In this document: positions 20,901-27,700 of the stretch, in pieces
Position numbering within the stretch: position 1 is the first letter of the stretch
How the letters are laid out: each line of letters opens with the position of its first letter
Assembly (NCBI GenBank): GCA_944548615.1
Contig: OX155967.1
Location: 5,305,281-5,369,280 of the forward strand
Direction of reading: 5' to 3'
DNA: 64,000 bases
DNA from: Micropterix aruncella
Lineage: Eukaryota > Arthropoda > Insecta > Lepidoptera > Micropterigidae
Program-made: the position numbers and the translations under genes
Notes under the pieces: model-generated
Told to the model about the DNA's origin: nothing
Database searches by the model: none
What the model saw: only the letters and a program-made list of their open reading frames with translations

Positions 20901-23219
20901 GGTCTTTTGGGATATTTGATTCCCATGGAACAGTTAATTCTACAATAAGAGCCACCTTCCGAGATAGAGAGTAAAGAGTTATATCTGGACGGAGGGCTGT
21001 GCATCCGAGACTTTCAGGGAATTTATACTGCTTAGAGACCGAATCAACCTCCAGAATCCAATCTGTAGCTTTCTCGATTATTGAGAAAGGTTTTGTAGTT
21101 AAATGTTTTTTGCCTTTAGAGCCATCCCGCACAAACTGTATTGGGGGTTTGGAGGATACTGTCAAACCCTTGTTGGCACGAGCCACTGAGAGACTAATTA
21201 CCTCGCGAATAACAGCGAGAACTTTGTCATGGCGGTAAGTGTACCGTCCTTGATCTAAGGCCACCTTGCAGCCAGCTAGAATGTGTCTAGCTGTGCAAGG
21301 GGTATTGCTACAGAGGGGACAAGAACTATCCTCGGCAAAGCTCCAACGAGCGAGGTTACTGGGGTCTGGAAGTGTATGCTGAAAGGCATTCAAATAAAAT
21401 TTCAGCACCTCTGGCGTCCAGTCATAGAGCATTACCTTCCAGTGCATTGGAGGCGGAATGCAAAAGTCACCAATTGTTGTCCAATCATTCTGGCATTGAA
21501 GGCCAATAGCATGAGCCATACTCTTGCTGTCGTAATCTCCCCGCAAAAGAGACTTCTTCAAGTCCACGTCGCTCGTGGTTGTACTGCCATACCCCAGACC
21601 AGTGCCATTCTGGCTGATTCCAGTAAGGAACCTTTTGTGGAAGTCTACGCGGGCTTGTAGTTCATTTGAATCACTACAGCCACTTATTACGTGCTTCGAT
21701 ATTGCTGGATCTTTGGAATTGCACAGAATCGAATTTTTGGTTATTCTGGAGTTGATTTTGTTGACATTGTTTATTGTCCGATGTCGAATAACTAAGCAAA
21801 GCTTGTGCTTAGGTGGACATTCTATAAACTAAGAGTTAAATAATTTAATATATAAGAGTTTAACCCCTAGAGCCCCAATTGGCCGATATCGGCCACAACA
21901 CGATTCAGCGTGACGGCCCTGTTTTAATTTAATTTGTTTTATTTTATTATGTTTTATTATGTTAATATGTTTTATTTTTATTATCGGTACGGTGGTTTGG
22001 CAGTCATTAATGTTTTGGAGAGACAGTGTCATATTTCATTTTTTTTTAAATAATTTTTACAAATTTTTTTTGGGACATCAACTTGTCAATCGGCTCAGGG
22101 GCCGAGGCCTGAAGGGTTAATATAAATAGGTTCAATTATAAAAAATAGGAAATATTTTGAAATAATAAAAACACATGACGGTTAATAAATAATCAGTTTA
22201 AATTATCATAAACAAATAAAATAATATAGAAATTATATTATAAATTAATTATACATCATAAAATATCACAGGGTCATGAAATTTAGCATACCATTAGAAT
22301 ACAACATAGTACAAAATGCAGAAAATGTAGATTTTAAAAAAATTAATAATATTCGTTATTATGATTTTGATTTTCATTAAAATCTTAATACAGTACAACC
22401 TCGATATAACAATCCTCAATATAAGGAATTCCTCGATGTAACGTTTTTTTTTTAAAATCCTTTTGGACTCACATATAGATCCAATGCGGAATTATTGCAG
22501 TATAGGAACCTTTCTCAGATATCGCAAAAATAAAGAAATACTACTCGATTCGATCATTGTAATGCTAAATATGAAAGAAAAAAGCTTCGGACGCGTAAAA
22601 TTTCAAAACCATATTTACATTCAAAAAACAAAAAAATAAATTTTTTAACTCAGTTTTTAAGGTTGTTTTAAAAAAAACTAATCTAACCTACCGCTAAATA
22701 GGTGTTTATGTATTACTTAAAATTAAAAAAAACTTAACCTACCGAAATGTATGGGTTTGGCGCTTTTTTGAATGCCTATATCTCGCTTATTTCTTGAGAC
22801 CGAATAAATATTATTGCAGATTCGGAATCAGTGTGGTGAATATAGTCTGGTGATGTTAAAAAATCAACAATCTAGAAGAGGTTCCTATACTGCAATAATA
22901 CCGAAAAAAAAATACGCAACTAACCTGAGTAGATAAGGGGCCAAAAGCGCGATCATAAGTGAACTTCTTGCTGAACCCGACGGTTGGTTTCACGAGAACT
23001 TCCCGGTTATTCGACACTTCCACAACCGTGTGGCTTCTGATCTCACCCTCTCTCTTGTTTGTAGGTCTGAAAAAAAACAACAACTTGTCAGCAAAGTCAA
23101 AACGAAAGCACTCTCACAACAACAACTAAACACAACCTCAAACGGACGACCACTTGTATATTCTGATTCTTCTCCTTCTTGTTTGTCTTTTCGACACTCC
23201 TGTCCGCTTTGTCGGCCAT
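2966..23219 (-). CDS. Kinesin-5 (Eg5/KIF11/Klp61F-like) mitotic motor, coding exons 1-9, C-terminus off-window
   Basis: Nine exons splice in phase (83+142+150+308+249+254+230+164+439 nt) into 673 residues. What is seen: N-terminal VVVRLRPTNKR strand, P-loop GQTGTGKT (residues 102-109), switch I SSRSH (227-231), switch II DLAGSE (260-265), a long loop 5 ending in DPLAGIIPR, a neck with [15 protein letters not shown], then coiled coil. The DPLAGIIPR segment and the neck are typical of kinesin-5. Family knowledge: plus-end-directed tetrameric motors that slide antiparallel microtubules to build the bipolar spindle. The family is usually about 1000-1100 residues, so the rest of the stalk, tail and BimC box must lie left of base 1. 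Introns 2 and 5-8 (2.1 to 5.5 kb) hold transposons. It is divergent from the gene at 27701. Confidence 0.95.
3901..4612. mobile_element. Harbinger-like element with GC-rich terminal inverted repeats
   Basis: The ends are inverted repeats: GGATGATTCATGCTACACCG at the left and its complement at the right, followed inward by runs of CCGGGCC-type sequence. TTAA flanks both sides, so the exact duplication (TTA/TAA or TTAA) is ambiguous. A second, inner inverted pair (CATTCATGCTACACCGGGC near 3980; GGAGCACGGCCAAGCATGAA near 4490-4510) suggests rearranged or nested ends. It lies in kinesin-5 intron 8. Confidence 0.7.
4128..4440 (+). pseudogene. Harbinger transposase N-terminal fragment
   Basis: The frame from the ATG at 4128 shows [16 protein letters not shown], then an in-frame TGA at about 4284, then [12 protein letters not shown] and SPIERLA. 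This is the order seen at the N-terminus of PIF/Harbinger transposases (WxHP...GEF..LY...YFRMS...ERLA). The DDE catalytic part is absent, so it cannot encode an active enzyme. Confidence 0.7.
5195..5482 (+). mobile_element. T-family MITE copy 1
   Basis: Starts CACAGTATACCG and ends in a diverged ACAGTACTGT; the best copies end GTATACTGTG, so the family has short terminal inverted repeats. Other copies: 10238-10500, 13642-13899, 29797-30015, 54150-54388. All share AAACGCCT.TxGTTGGC and TTGTTCTAAGAGAAGCTAC. Non-coding. Confidence 0.75.
5520..5683 (-). CDS. Kinesin-5 coding exon 8 (coiled coil)
   Basis: Encodes [19 protein letters not shown] through LHDSMDKR, ending in phase 2 with donor GTATGT. 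The composition (E, Q, S, K, L heptads) is stalk-like, and the phase fits both neighbours. A T-family MITE ends about 38 bases past its donor. Confidence 0.85.
5738..6190. repeat. Decayed non-coding repeats in intron 7
   Basis: Bases 5738-5880 resemble 38330-38470 (shared GAAACTCA.GACGG.ATGTTTTC and TATAACAGTGGC). Bases 5920-6190 carry the internal AGCGGTAGGTATTAA...CCGCTAGATAG inverted motif of the G MITEs (23871-24515, 26332-26761, 43269-43865) but lack clear G ends. Confidence 0.5.
6238..6435 (+). pseudogene. LINE C-terminal tail fragment
   Basis: With one frameshift it reads [17 protein letters not shown] and a short stop-terminated tail, then a TTATTATTATT simple repeat, as at a CR1-like LINE 3' end. 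It resembles the tails at 376 and 30019. Confidence 0.45.
6460..7798. mobile_element. piggyBac-type non-autonomous element X, copy 1
   Basis: Bounded by TTAACCCTTGGAG on the left and CTAGCAGGTTAA on the right (1339 bp). A reverse-oriented copy fills 30610-34985 and is interrupted there by another transposon. A deletion derivative is at 14474-14786, and partial copies are at 58130-58700 and 63825-64000. The minus strand has a short frame with [19 protein letters not shown] that recurs at 30768-30950, but it is not recognised as a transposase. This copy holds the intact target site TACCATAAGTAGTCACAAAT (reverse strand, around 6835-6855). Confidence 0.7.
8077..8372 (+). mobile_element. 3' fragment of an R2-like LINE (copy R1)
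   Basis: Nearly identical to the 3' end of the longer element at 20486-21834, in opposite orientation. It holds the last about 45 codons of the ORF (from the TTTAAAGATCTTGG region) plus the 3' UTR, ending in TATTTATTTATTG. 5' truncated, as target-primed insertion often leaves it. Confidence 0.8.
8504..8733 (-). CDS. Kinesin-5 coding exon 7 (coiled coil)
   Basis: The acceptor TTTTAG gives [12 protein letters not shown], then a heptad-rich segment ([25 protein letters not shown]) to STKE, phase 0. Donor GTTTGG. Confidence 0.9.
9067..9952. mobile_element. PIF/Harbinger element relic with TTA target duplication
   Basis: Terminal inverted repeats GGGCCGATTTTTCAATCGTC at both ends, flanked by TTA at 9064-9066 and 9953-9955. 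The 3-bp TTA duplication is the Harbinger signature. Length 886 bp, with a transposase fragment inside on the minus strand. It lies in kinesin-5 intron 6. Confidence 0.88.
9480..9704 (-). pseudogene. Harbinger transposase N-terminus, frameshifted
   Basis: The minus-strand ATG near 9704 opens [18 protein letters not shown], then a frameshift, then [29 protein letters not shown] and IEDQI. This is the HARBI1-like N-terminal arrangement (R.R...FRL.K.T...L). The DDE domain is deleted, and the product is dead. Confidence 0.72.
10238..10500 (+). mobile_element. T-family MITE copy 2
   Basis: ACAGTATACCGGGTTAGAAC to CTGTATGCTGTG; same family as 5195-5482. Confidence 0.75.
10515..10690 (+). pseudogene. 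Jockey/CR1-like reverse transcriptase fragment
   Basis: In two frames it reads [19 protein letters not shown], then after a frameshift [22 protein letters not shown] is the conserved motif just before the catalytic core of non-LTR reverse transcriptases. A few dozen codons survive, cut on the right by the inverted-repeat element that starts near 10691. Confidence 0.65.
10691..11953. mobile_element. DNA transposon relic with about 47-bp inverted ends, housing a LINE fragment
   Basis: The left end (TTAAGCCGGGTCTCCTGC...TACACAAAAACA) and right end (TGTTTTTGTGTATT...GCAGGAGACCCGGCTTTA) are inverted copies over about 47 bases. TTAA on the left and TTTA on the right could be a piggyBac-type duplication with one change. 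The interior contains an unrelated LINE fragment (10954-11706), so either the LINE inserted into it or the two were captured together. Confidence 0.6.
10954..11706 (+). pseudogene. LINE reverse transcriptase C-terminal part, frameshifted
   Basis: Frame 1 (10954-11199) carries [19 protein letters not shown] and [13 protein letters not shown]; frame 2 (11293-11706) carries [30 protein letters not shown] and a C-terminal ..[14 protein letters not shown].. tail. KYLGS and WLGH.xR are hallmarks of the post-catalytic region of RTE/R4-type reverse transcriptases. The two halves are broken near 11199-11290, and the catalytic core is absent. Confidence 0.72.
12030..12213 (+). mobile_element. R2-like LINE 3' fragment (copy R2), with poly-C run
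   Basis: Matches the 3' UTR of the element at 20486-21834 (GGGAGTGAATGGGTG, TGGCAAGACAGCTGTCCTAA, GTAAGTGTATTCTATGGCAG). A run of about 20 C (about 12117-12138) replaces the short C tract of the other copies; such a run is prone to assembly error. Confidence 0.75.
12214..12634. other. Intronic stretch with a short GC-rich hairpin
   Basis: Bases about 12359-12430 form an imperfect hairpin with arms CAGCGCCACACT and AGTGTGGCGCTG bounded by TTAAG and CTTAA, possibly a tiny MITE. Nothing else was recognised up to kinesin-5 exon 6. Confidence 0.4.
12635..12888 (-). CDS. Kinesin-5 coding exon 6 (end of motor, neck)
   Basis: Encodes [18 protein letters not shown], then [25 protein letters not shown] (neck linker region) and the start of the coiled coil. 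The donor is placed at GTGCGT because it ends in phase 1 and joins exon 7 as KSG-VYL, as expected in the family. The frame would otherwise run to a stop 27 bases into the intron. Confidence 0.9.
13515..13899. repeat. V-family fragment and T-family MITE copy 3
   Basis: 13515-13610 shares CTGACGTTTCGGTGATGTTG with the V repeats at 1905 and 45155 (reverse orientation to the first). 13642-13899 is a T MITE (CACAGTATACGG to CTGTATACTATG). Both are in kinesin-5 intron 5. Confidence 0.7.
13900..14473. other. Intronic stretch without a recognised feature
   Basis: No coding frame or paired repeat was recognised; a short TTATTATTATTA run lies at about 14385. Confidence 0.35.
14474..14786. mobile_element. 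piggyBac-type MITE, deletion derivative of element X
   Basis: TTAACCCGTTGAG to CTCCAAGGGTTAA (313 bp). The right two-thirds is the reverse complement of the left end of the element at 6460-7798. The left end carries a tandem duplication of a segment with GAGTATGATACGACCA. Confidence 0.75.
14900..14932 (+). repeat. (ATC)n microsatellite
   Basis: About eleven uninterrupted ATC units. Confidence 0.95.
14933..16336. other. A+T-rich intronic stretch, no recognised gene
   Basis: No credible frame beyond chance was found. 15465-15671 is open but resembles nothing recognised. It lies within kinesin-5 intron 5. Confidence 0.35.
16337..17010 (-). mobile_element. Non-autonomous Helitron
   Basis: On the minus strand it starts TCTATACTAATATTATCAAG and ends CGGGTCAGCTAG, with a hairpin (CCGCCCAACGAAGTGGGC) just before the CTAG end. 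It sits between A and T with no target duplication. These are the Helitron hallmarks: 5' TC, 3' CTAR after a hairpin, insertion into AT. 674 bp with no Rep/helicase coding. The 5' half recurs twice at 60225-60925. Confidence 0.88.
17011..17759. other. Intronic stretch, no recognised feature
   Basis: A+T-rich; no coding frame or partner repeat was seen. Confidence 0.35.
17760..18372 (+). repeat. W-family interspersed repeat, copy 1
   Basis: A G+C-rich, non-coding family of about 600-750 bp. Copies: here (+), 37365-38115 (-), 39004-39742 (+), 61636-62262 (-), and partial at 56222-56460 (-). Shared blocks include GGACTGTTTTCGTCCCAAGT, TTGCGCACCGTGCGGC and a GACGGCTTCGCCTGTTGTAG end. No terminal inverted repeats or reading frame were seen; the origin (LINE UTR, SINE or other) is open. 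Confidence 0.75.
18398..18646 (-). CDS. Kinesin-5 coding exon 5 (switch I and II)
   Basis: The acceptor CCAG completes SSRSH. The exon contains [10 protein letters not shown] (switch II) and [16 protein letters not shown] (relay helix alpha4), ending HVPYR in phase 2. A W-family repeat ends about 25 bases beyond its donor. Confidence 0.96.
18650..19316. other. Kinesin-5 intron 4
   Basis: A+T-rich with long A and T runs (18920-18940, 19065-19105). No inserted element was recognised. Confidence 0.4.
19317..19624 (-). CDS. Kinesin-5 coding exon 4
   Basis: Starts [15 protein letters not shown], completing loop 5, and continues through [14 protein letters not shown] to LMNAQS, ending in phase 2 inside the switch I SSRSH motif. 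Donor GTTTGT. Confidence 0.95.
20147..20296 (-). CDS. Kinesin-5 coding exon 3 (P-loop)
   Basis: Exactly 50 codons, phase 0 at both ends, donor GTAAGTG. It encodes [20 protein letters not shown], the nucleotide-binding P-loop, and the first part of loop 5 ([12 protein letters not shown]). Intron 2 upstream (2.6 kb) holds an R2-like LINE and a piggyBac MITE. Confidence 0.96.
20486..21834 (-). mobile_element. R2-like (restriction-like endonuclease) LINE, 5' truncated (copy R3)
   Basis: The longest copy of a family with other 3' fragments at 8077-8372, 12030-12213, 23929-24188 and 56165-56220. It contains the C-terminal ORF plus a 3' UTR ending in a TTTATTTATT tail. The open frame can be followed upstream to about 21834, where it is truncated just before a piggyBac MITE. 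It is inserted in kinesin-5 intron 2, same strand as the gene. Confidence 0.85.
20653..21567 (-). CDS. C-terminal domain of R2/NeSL-type reverse transcriptase: zinc knuckle plus restriction-like endonuclease
   Basis: 304 uninterrupted codons from an internal Met; the same frame stays open upstream. Residues about 84-101 hold [18 protein letters not shown] (C-x2-C-x8-H-x4-C), and further on RPDITLY...IVELTVP gives the PD-x14-E pattern. CCHC followed by PD...E is the arrangement of the restriction-like endonuclease of R2-clade LINEs, which nicks the target site to prime reverse transcription. The reverse transcriptase domain is missing, so the copy is dead although this part has no stop. The intact frame suggests fairly recent insertion. 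Which RLE clade is not certain. Confidence 0.8.
   Translation of the reverse strand: MDLKKSLLRGDYDSKSMAHAIGLQCQNDWTTIGDFCIPPPMHWKVMLYDWTPEVLKFYLNAFQHTLPDPSNLARWSFAEDSSCPLCSNTPCTARHILAGCKVALDQGRYTYRHDKVLAVIREVISLSVARANKGLTVSSKPPIQFVRDGSKGKKHLTTKPFSIIEKATDWILEVDSVSKQYKFPESLGCTALRPDITLYSLSRKVALIVELTVPWESNIPKDHEYKLNKYHDLANAVTRNGFTVHLHAVEVGARGLPAKSLFHLFKDLGLSRKIINSFLEKLSKTAICASQILWLRRGSEWVAR
21860..22120. mobile_element. piggyBac-type MITE, second copy
   Basis: TTAACCCCTAGAGCCCC to GGCCTGAAGGGTTAA; same family and orientation as 2480-2733. Confidence 0.78.
22121..22924. repeat. A+T-rich intronic stretch with an N-family repeat
   Basis: 22500-22890 matches 54503-54850 (shared ATCATTGTAATGCTAAAT, TAGGTGTTTATGTATT and GAATATAGTC...GTGA.GTTAAAAAATC). 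No coding frame. Confidence 0.6.
22925..23066 (-). CDS. Kinesin-5 coding exon 2
   Basis: The acceptor TTTTTTTCAG completes the split Arg codon and gives [12 protein letters not shown], then [13 protein letters not shown] and FTYDRAFGP. It ends in phase 0 with donor GTTAGT. It covers the early motor beta sheet. Confidence 0.92.
23137..23219 (-). CDS. Kinesin-5 coding exon 1 (start codon)
   Basis: The ATG at 23219-23217 opens [18 protein letters not shown], a basic N-terminal extension, followed by the first motor strand IQVVVRL. The exon ends in phase 2 at a CTTGAG-type junction with donor GTTGTG; intron 1 is only 70 bases. This ATG is chosen because the frame runs straight into the motor and the extension length is normal for the family. 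Confidence 0.9.
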
Positions 23220-23353
23220 TTAAATAGCGCTATTTTTTCCGTGATAAACTCGCAAACAAAATCGTACCCGATAAAAACGTCAAGACGGGAGTTCGTTAAA
23301 AATCGTGTTCGGTTTGACTTTTCAAATTGAGGGGGGATGCGCTCTGTGATTGG
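23220..23353 (-). promoter_or_regulatory. Candidate kinesin-5 promoter with CHR-like and CCAAT motifs
   Basis: Upstream of the kinesin ATG, the minus strand has TTTGAA (23321-23326) and CCAAT (23349-23353), spaced about 22 bases. In vertebrate G2/M genes, CCAAT boxes with a CHR element (TTTGAA) drive cell-cycle expression. Both motifs are short, so this may be chance; no TATA box was evident. Confidence 0.3.
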
Positions 23354-23870
23354 TCTTTTTTTTTATTTGCCGGACCGGTATTGAAGATTATTCCATTGCA
23401 CCTAAACATTAATATTAGGTACAGTTTACATTTAGAATATTCACATATTTATCATAAATTATCGTTCTGTAACAAACAAAATAATAAATATTATCAATAA
23501 TGAATATTAAAATCTTAATATACACATTTATTTGTTTATTTCAACCACAAAATCAATATACAGTACATAAAAATCCTTATCCTAATTTAACACATTTGTT
23601 AATAAGGGGACATATTATAAACATAGCTGGGAAAGGAGATTCATATCTTTGATATATCATTTCTTTTACATAATGGTTTACCACCTGACTAGGAATTAAC
23701 CTGTGTTGAGATGACACTAATAGTTGTCATTGTTAAGTTATAATTGTTAGTTAATTCCTGTGGGGCAAGTCTCATCTGTTATTTAAAAATGTAATTGCTG
23801 ACAAATGTAAAAATGATAATTGTTATTTAAAAATGTAATTCTTACATATTAGAATAACACATATATGTAT
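23354..23870. other. Intergenic A+T-rich stretch
   Basis: No gene or element was recognised between the kinesin-5 promoter region and the G-family MITE. Confidence 0.35.
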
Positions 23871-24515
23871 ACAGGTTGAGTTTAAATTAATCGGCGTCCT
23901 TGAAGTGTGTGAATCATTACGAGCTAATAATAAATAAATACAAACGGAGCTGCCATGGAATTCACCGACCGGAGTCGGGCCCATCATAATACTATTTTTT
24001 TACACTTCTGGGGGGTGAGCAGTGGATTCCGGACTTACGAACCGGCTGTGGTAGGTTTAGGACAGCTGTCTTGCCACATGTGAGCGTTCACCTTGCCACC
24101 CATTCACTCCCCCTTCGAAGCCATAGAATTTGAGATGCGCAAATCGCAGTTTTAGATAATTTTTCTAAGAAAGAGTTGATTATTTAATCAACTCTTTGTT
24201 ACTTTGTTAAAAAAAATGGAAAAAAAATGTTTTTTTCTGGAAGTTAGTTTTTTTTAGTTTGAAAAGCATTGAGCGTGCTGCGCCATATAGCGGTAGATTA
24301 AATATCGGTAATATTGTTTATTCGCGATATTTACCTACTGCTAGAACGCGCAGTGCGCTTAACGCTTCTCAAACGTTTATTCAAAAGTTAAGTTATTCAT
24401 ATTTCAAAAACAATATACTTTTTTATTTCTTCCCAAAGTTTTTATCAAAAGTTGCTTTTTTGCTTATACTGATTCACCCACTTCAAGGATGCCGGTTAAT
24501 TAAAAATAAACCTGT
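23871..24515. mobile_element. G-family MITE interrupted by an R2-like LINE fragment
   Basis: Outer ends are inverted: ACAGGTTGAGTTTAAATTAA at left and TTAATTAAAAATAAACCTGT at right. The interior has the family's AGCGGTAGATTAAATATCGG motif. Bases 23929-24188 (minus) are a 3' fragment of the R2-like LINE (copy R4), inserted into the MITE. Other G copies: 26332-26761 and 43269-43865. Confidence 0.7.
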
Positions 24516-24650
24516 ATGTATGATATATACTATATAAAACTTTATATTTTAAAAACATATAAAATACTGCTACACATACAAAAAAAAATACTTACATATA
24601 AAATGATAATACATTTTTTCATGTATAGAATTTCATTACCTATTTACACA

Positions 24651-25935
24651 TTAGGTTAAATCACTATATTTAATTCTAATACAATAATTAAAAAATATTC
24701 TTTTAATGTCGATAGAATATTTTAGAATATTAGTTAAAAGTGTTTGTATGTCTATCGGTATTGGCTTACCTCTATACATTTCTTGAAGTTCGTGGATTAG
24801 CGTAAGCCTTTCTGTATTAAACGTCGGATATTCTAAAATAAGATGTTGTATGGCCTCGCTGTTTTGATTACAATGTCTACAAATGTCTGTCAGATAACAT
24901 AGATGACAATAAAGAGATTCCCCGTGTACAAATTCAAAAATGTATTTATTGATGAATAACCAAATTGCCTTAAACAAAACGCGTGGTGCGCAAAGTTAAG
25001 GCGACGGTCGATGTGCACCCCGGGGTACTTGTCCGTGTTTTTTCCACGGTACCGGGGTGCCGCAGAGTTTCACCGACTCCGGGTAGACTTTGAGTGAGCC
25101 GGTGATGATCGCTTCGGACTTAGCCGCGTCAACGACAATCCGCCATTTCCTTAGCCATTCTGGCACAAGGTCTAGTTGCTGCTGCAGTTTTTTGGTTGCT
25201 GCTGCAACCTTCTCAGTTGCTGCTGCAACCTTGATGTTGATTGAAGATGCCATGTACATCGCGTCATCCGCGAATAGCGCCAGCTCCGCACCGGCGCTGA
25301 GCGGTATGTTGTTTGTGTAGACCTTGTATAGCGCCGGCGATAGGCAGCTTTCCTGCGGGAGTCCGCTGCGATGGGACAAATTGTGGACTGCTTGCCCTCT
25401 ACCGCGACGAAGAACCCTCTTCCGGAGAGGAAGGAAGCCACCATGTTTTGGAGCAGGCGCGGTATCGTAGAACGTCGCCTGTTGAGGCCGCGCTGGTTAA
25501 GCCGTACTCAACAGGCGACGATTCAGATTGTATATAGATAGGATGTCGTCGCCTATCAAGTCGAGGAATTGCTTCCACGACTCGGCCGTGTACGTCTGTA
25601 GCTCCTCTTGTAGGCTAGCGTTCGCTTGGTTTAAACGGCGCTTAGCTTCCGGACACCGATTTTAGGTCCAGAAGCGATGCAAGCGCCGATTCTCCCGCAG
25701 CTTGTCTCGCAGACGTTGCGGGAGGTGGGGACGTGAGCTCATAAATGACTTGCTGCACGTAAGGAAATGACATGTTGTGCAGGAAGGCGACATCGAGTAC
25801 ATGAAATTTACCGCCGTACTAGCGCGATTCGTATCGAACGTGTAGTATCCATTTGCGATCCTGAATATCACGATTTGGTTGGCAATTGAAATATGGAGCG
25901 TGTAGAATTCGCCATATGGCAGAACTGCCAAAACG
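24651..25935 (-). pseudogene. Jockey-type LINE relic
   Basis: In minus-strand order: a linker with RPHLPQRLRDKLRENRRL, a segment with ESWKQFLDLIGDDILS, a reverse transcriptase core with SGLPQESCLSPALYK and LFADDAMYMAS (the catalytic xADD box), and a C-terminal knuckle CRHCNQNSEAIQHLIL with a short tail. Order and motifs fit Jockey-clade elements. Several frameshifts and an internal triplication of a KVAAAT-type unit show decay; part may be a second element. It fills the gap between the two divergent genes. Confidence 0.75.
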
Positions 25936-26331
25936 TTTTTATTTTTACATCAGTAATGCAATATATTTTTTTTAATCAAAAAGACAAAGTACTGCTTTCA
26001 CAGTCCCTCACAATACCGACATATTGCAGAATTCTCAACATCAGAGAATAACACAAAAGATGATCAAATAATGGAACGTTTCATCAAAAAAATCAATAAT
26101 AACCAAGGTAATGAATAAAAAAATCGATACTATGACGAGCTGGTTCGAAAAAATCCATACCGTAATAGACATTTCTTAGTAATATTGTGTCGCCTTCACT
26201 TAGAACACAGTGAGCTCAACCAACTCTTAATAAAATAAATTTATCTGAAGTAGACATAAGTAGGTAGACATTGCAATCAAAACAGTGAGACCATACGATG
26301 TCTTATTTTAGAATGTCCGACGGTTAATACA
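25936..26331. other. Intergenic stretch, no recognised feature
   Basis: A+T-rich; no frame or repeat partner was recognised. Confidence 0.35.
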
Positions 26332-26761
26332 GGGTGAGTTTTTAATTAGTGACATCATTAAAGTGGGTGAATAAGTAGGAGCAAATAAGCAACTTCTGAT
26401 AAAAATTTTGGGAAAAACAAAAAAAGACGTTTTTTTAAATTTTGAAAATAGCATAAAAAGTTAAGCGAGTTTCGTCATCTAACGGTAGATAAAATACGGT
26501 GAATATTGTTTATTCGCGATATTTAACCTATGGTCATTGATTTTATTATAAAATCAATGCTATGGGTAAACGGCGCAGCGCGCTCAACGCTTGTAAAAAT
26601 TTTGTTTATCAGTCAGGTTTATCAAATTTACCAAGAAGACCAACATTTTTTTTTTCGAAAAATATATAAAATTAAAAAAAATATATATATGCAATACATT
26701 TTTTTATTTGTACATACTGATTCACCCATTTTAAGAATGTCACTAATTAAAAACTCACCTT
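26332..26761. mobile_element. G-family MITE, copy 1
   Basis: Ends GGTGAGTTTTTAATTAGTGA and its reverse complement TCACTAATTAAAAACTCACC. A second inverted pair lies inside around 26480-26590. No coding. Confidence 0.82.
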
Positions 26762-27276
26762 AGAAAGGATTTCATTCCATTCCTTCCTCCTAGGATTCAT
26801 TCCATGACCTTCAGGGATTTTACAAAGGAAAACCAATACCGATAACCCCTTTTACTAAAAAAAAATACATATCAAGTGATACGTAATTATTTTTTTTGAC
26901 ATTTGAATTTAATAAAAAAATATTGAGAAGAAATAATTAAATATTGTGTAAGTAATAACCTAATGCGTAAACAAACAATGAAATGTTTAATTTAAGATTT
27001 TGATATATATTATAGTTATTAATTCTTATGTATATGTTACAGGACGACAAATTGCACGTACGTTATGTTAATAATGCACCTACCTTAATGTTATAATAAT
27101 AATAAGTTTCTGTCAAAATATAGATTGTGCCTAATACCAAAGTTTAGGTGTAATGAATTTATATTCAACACCGGTCTGATTATAGAAAAATAAAAAATAG
27201 AAATGTTGCCCGGATGCTAAGCTTCTGCAGCGCGGCAAAACATTTCAAAGAGAGAACTGTCAAATGTCAGATTTTT
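26762..27276. other. Intergenic A+T-rich stretch
   Basis: Nothing was recognised upstream of the Q-family MITE. Confidence 0.35.
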
Positions 27277-27687
27277 GGGGGGCGCCAGTTTTGCATGCGG
27301 CAAACTTGCACAAATGTCACTTTTGACAGTTCCAAATTTGGTGAGGGCAGATTTGCAGGAGGCAACCTTGCAGGCGGCAACCTTGCAGGCGGCAAGCTTC
27401 AGTACAGTTTTTAAGTTTTTCTGTTAGGTTAGGTTAGGTTTGGTTTTTCTTTCCCTAAAATCGAAGTGACATTAATTACCGGCATCCCTTGTAGTGGATG
27501 ACTTTTATACATCAAACTAAACATTAAAAAAAATGTTTTAAGTTTTTCTGTTAGGTTAGGTTAGGTCAGTTTGACATTTGCAAAACTGCCTTCTGCAAGA
27601 TTGCCTTCTGCAAAACTGCCGCCTGCAAGAATGCCGTCTGCAAGATTGCCGTCTGCAAATTTGCCTTCTGCAAGTTTGATGGGACCC
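27277..27687. mobile_element. Q-family MITE immediately upstream of the gene at 27701
   Basis: About 410 bp with inverted arms made of tandem 13-mers: TTGCAGGCGGCAA-type on the left and TTGCCTTCTGCAA-type on the right, ending TTTGATGGGACCC. The interior has two (TTAGG)3-like runs. A near-identical copy is at 43937-44331. It ends 13 bases before the ATG at 27701, so it would supply the 5' UTR and probably the proximal promoter of that gene. Confidence 0.8.
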
Positions 27688-27700
27688 TTTTTATCAAGTC

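Noticed and set aside
27424..27440. (TTAGG)n as an interstitial telomere
   Set aside because: Only three units, repeated at the equivalent place in the other Q MITE, so it is part of the MITE.
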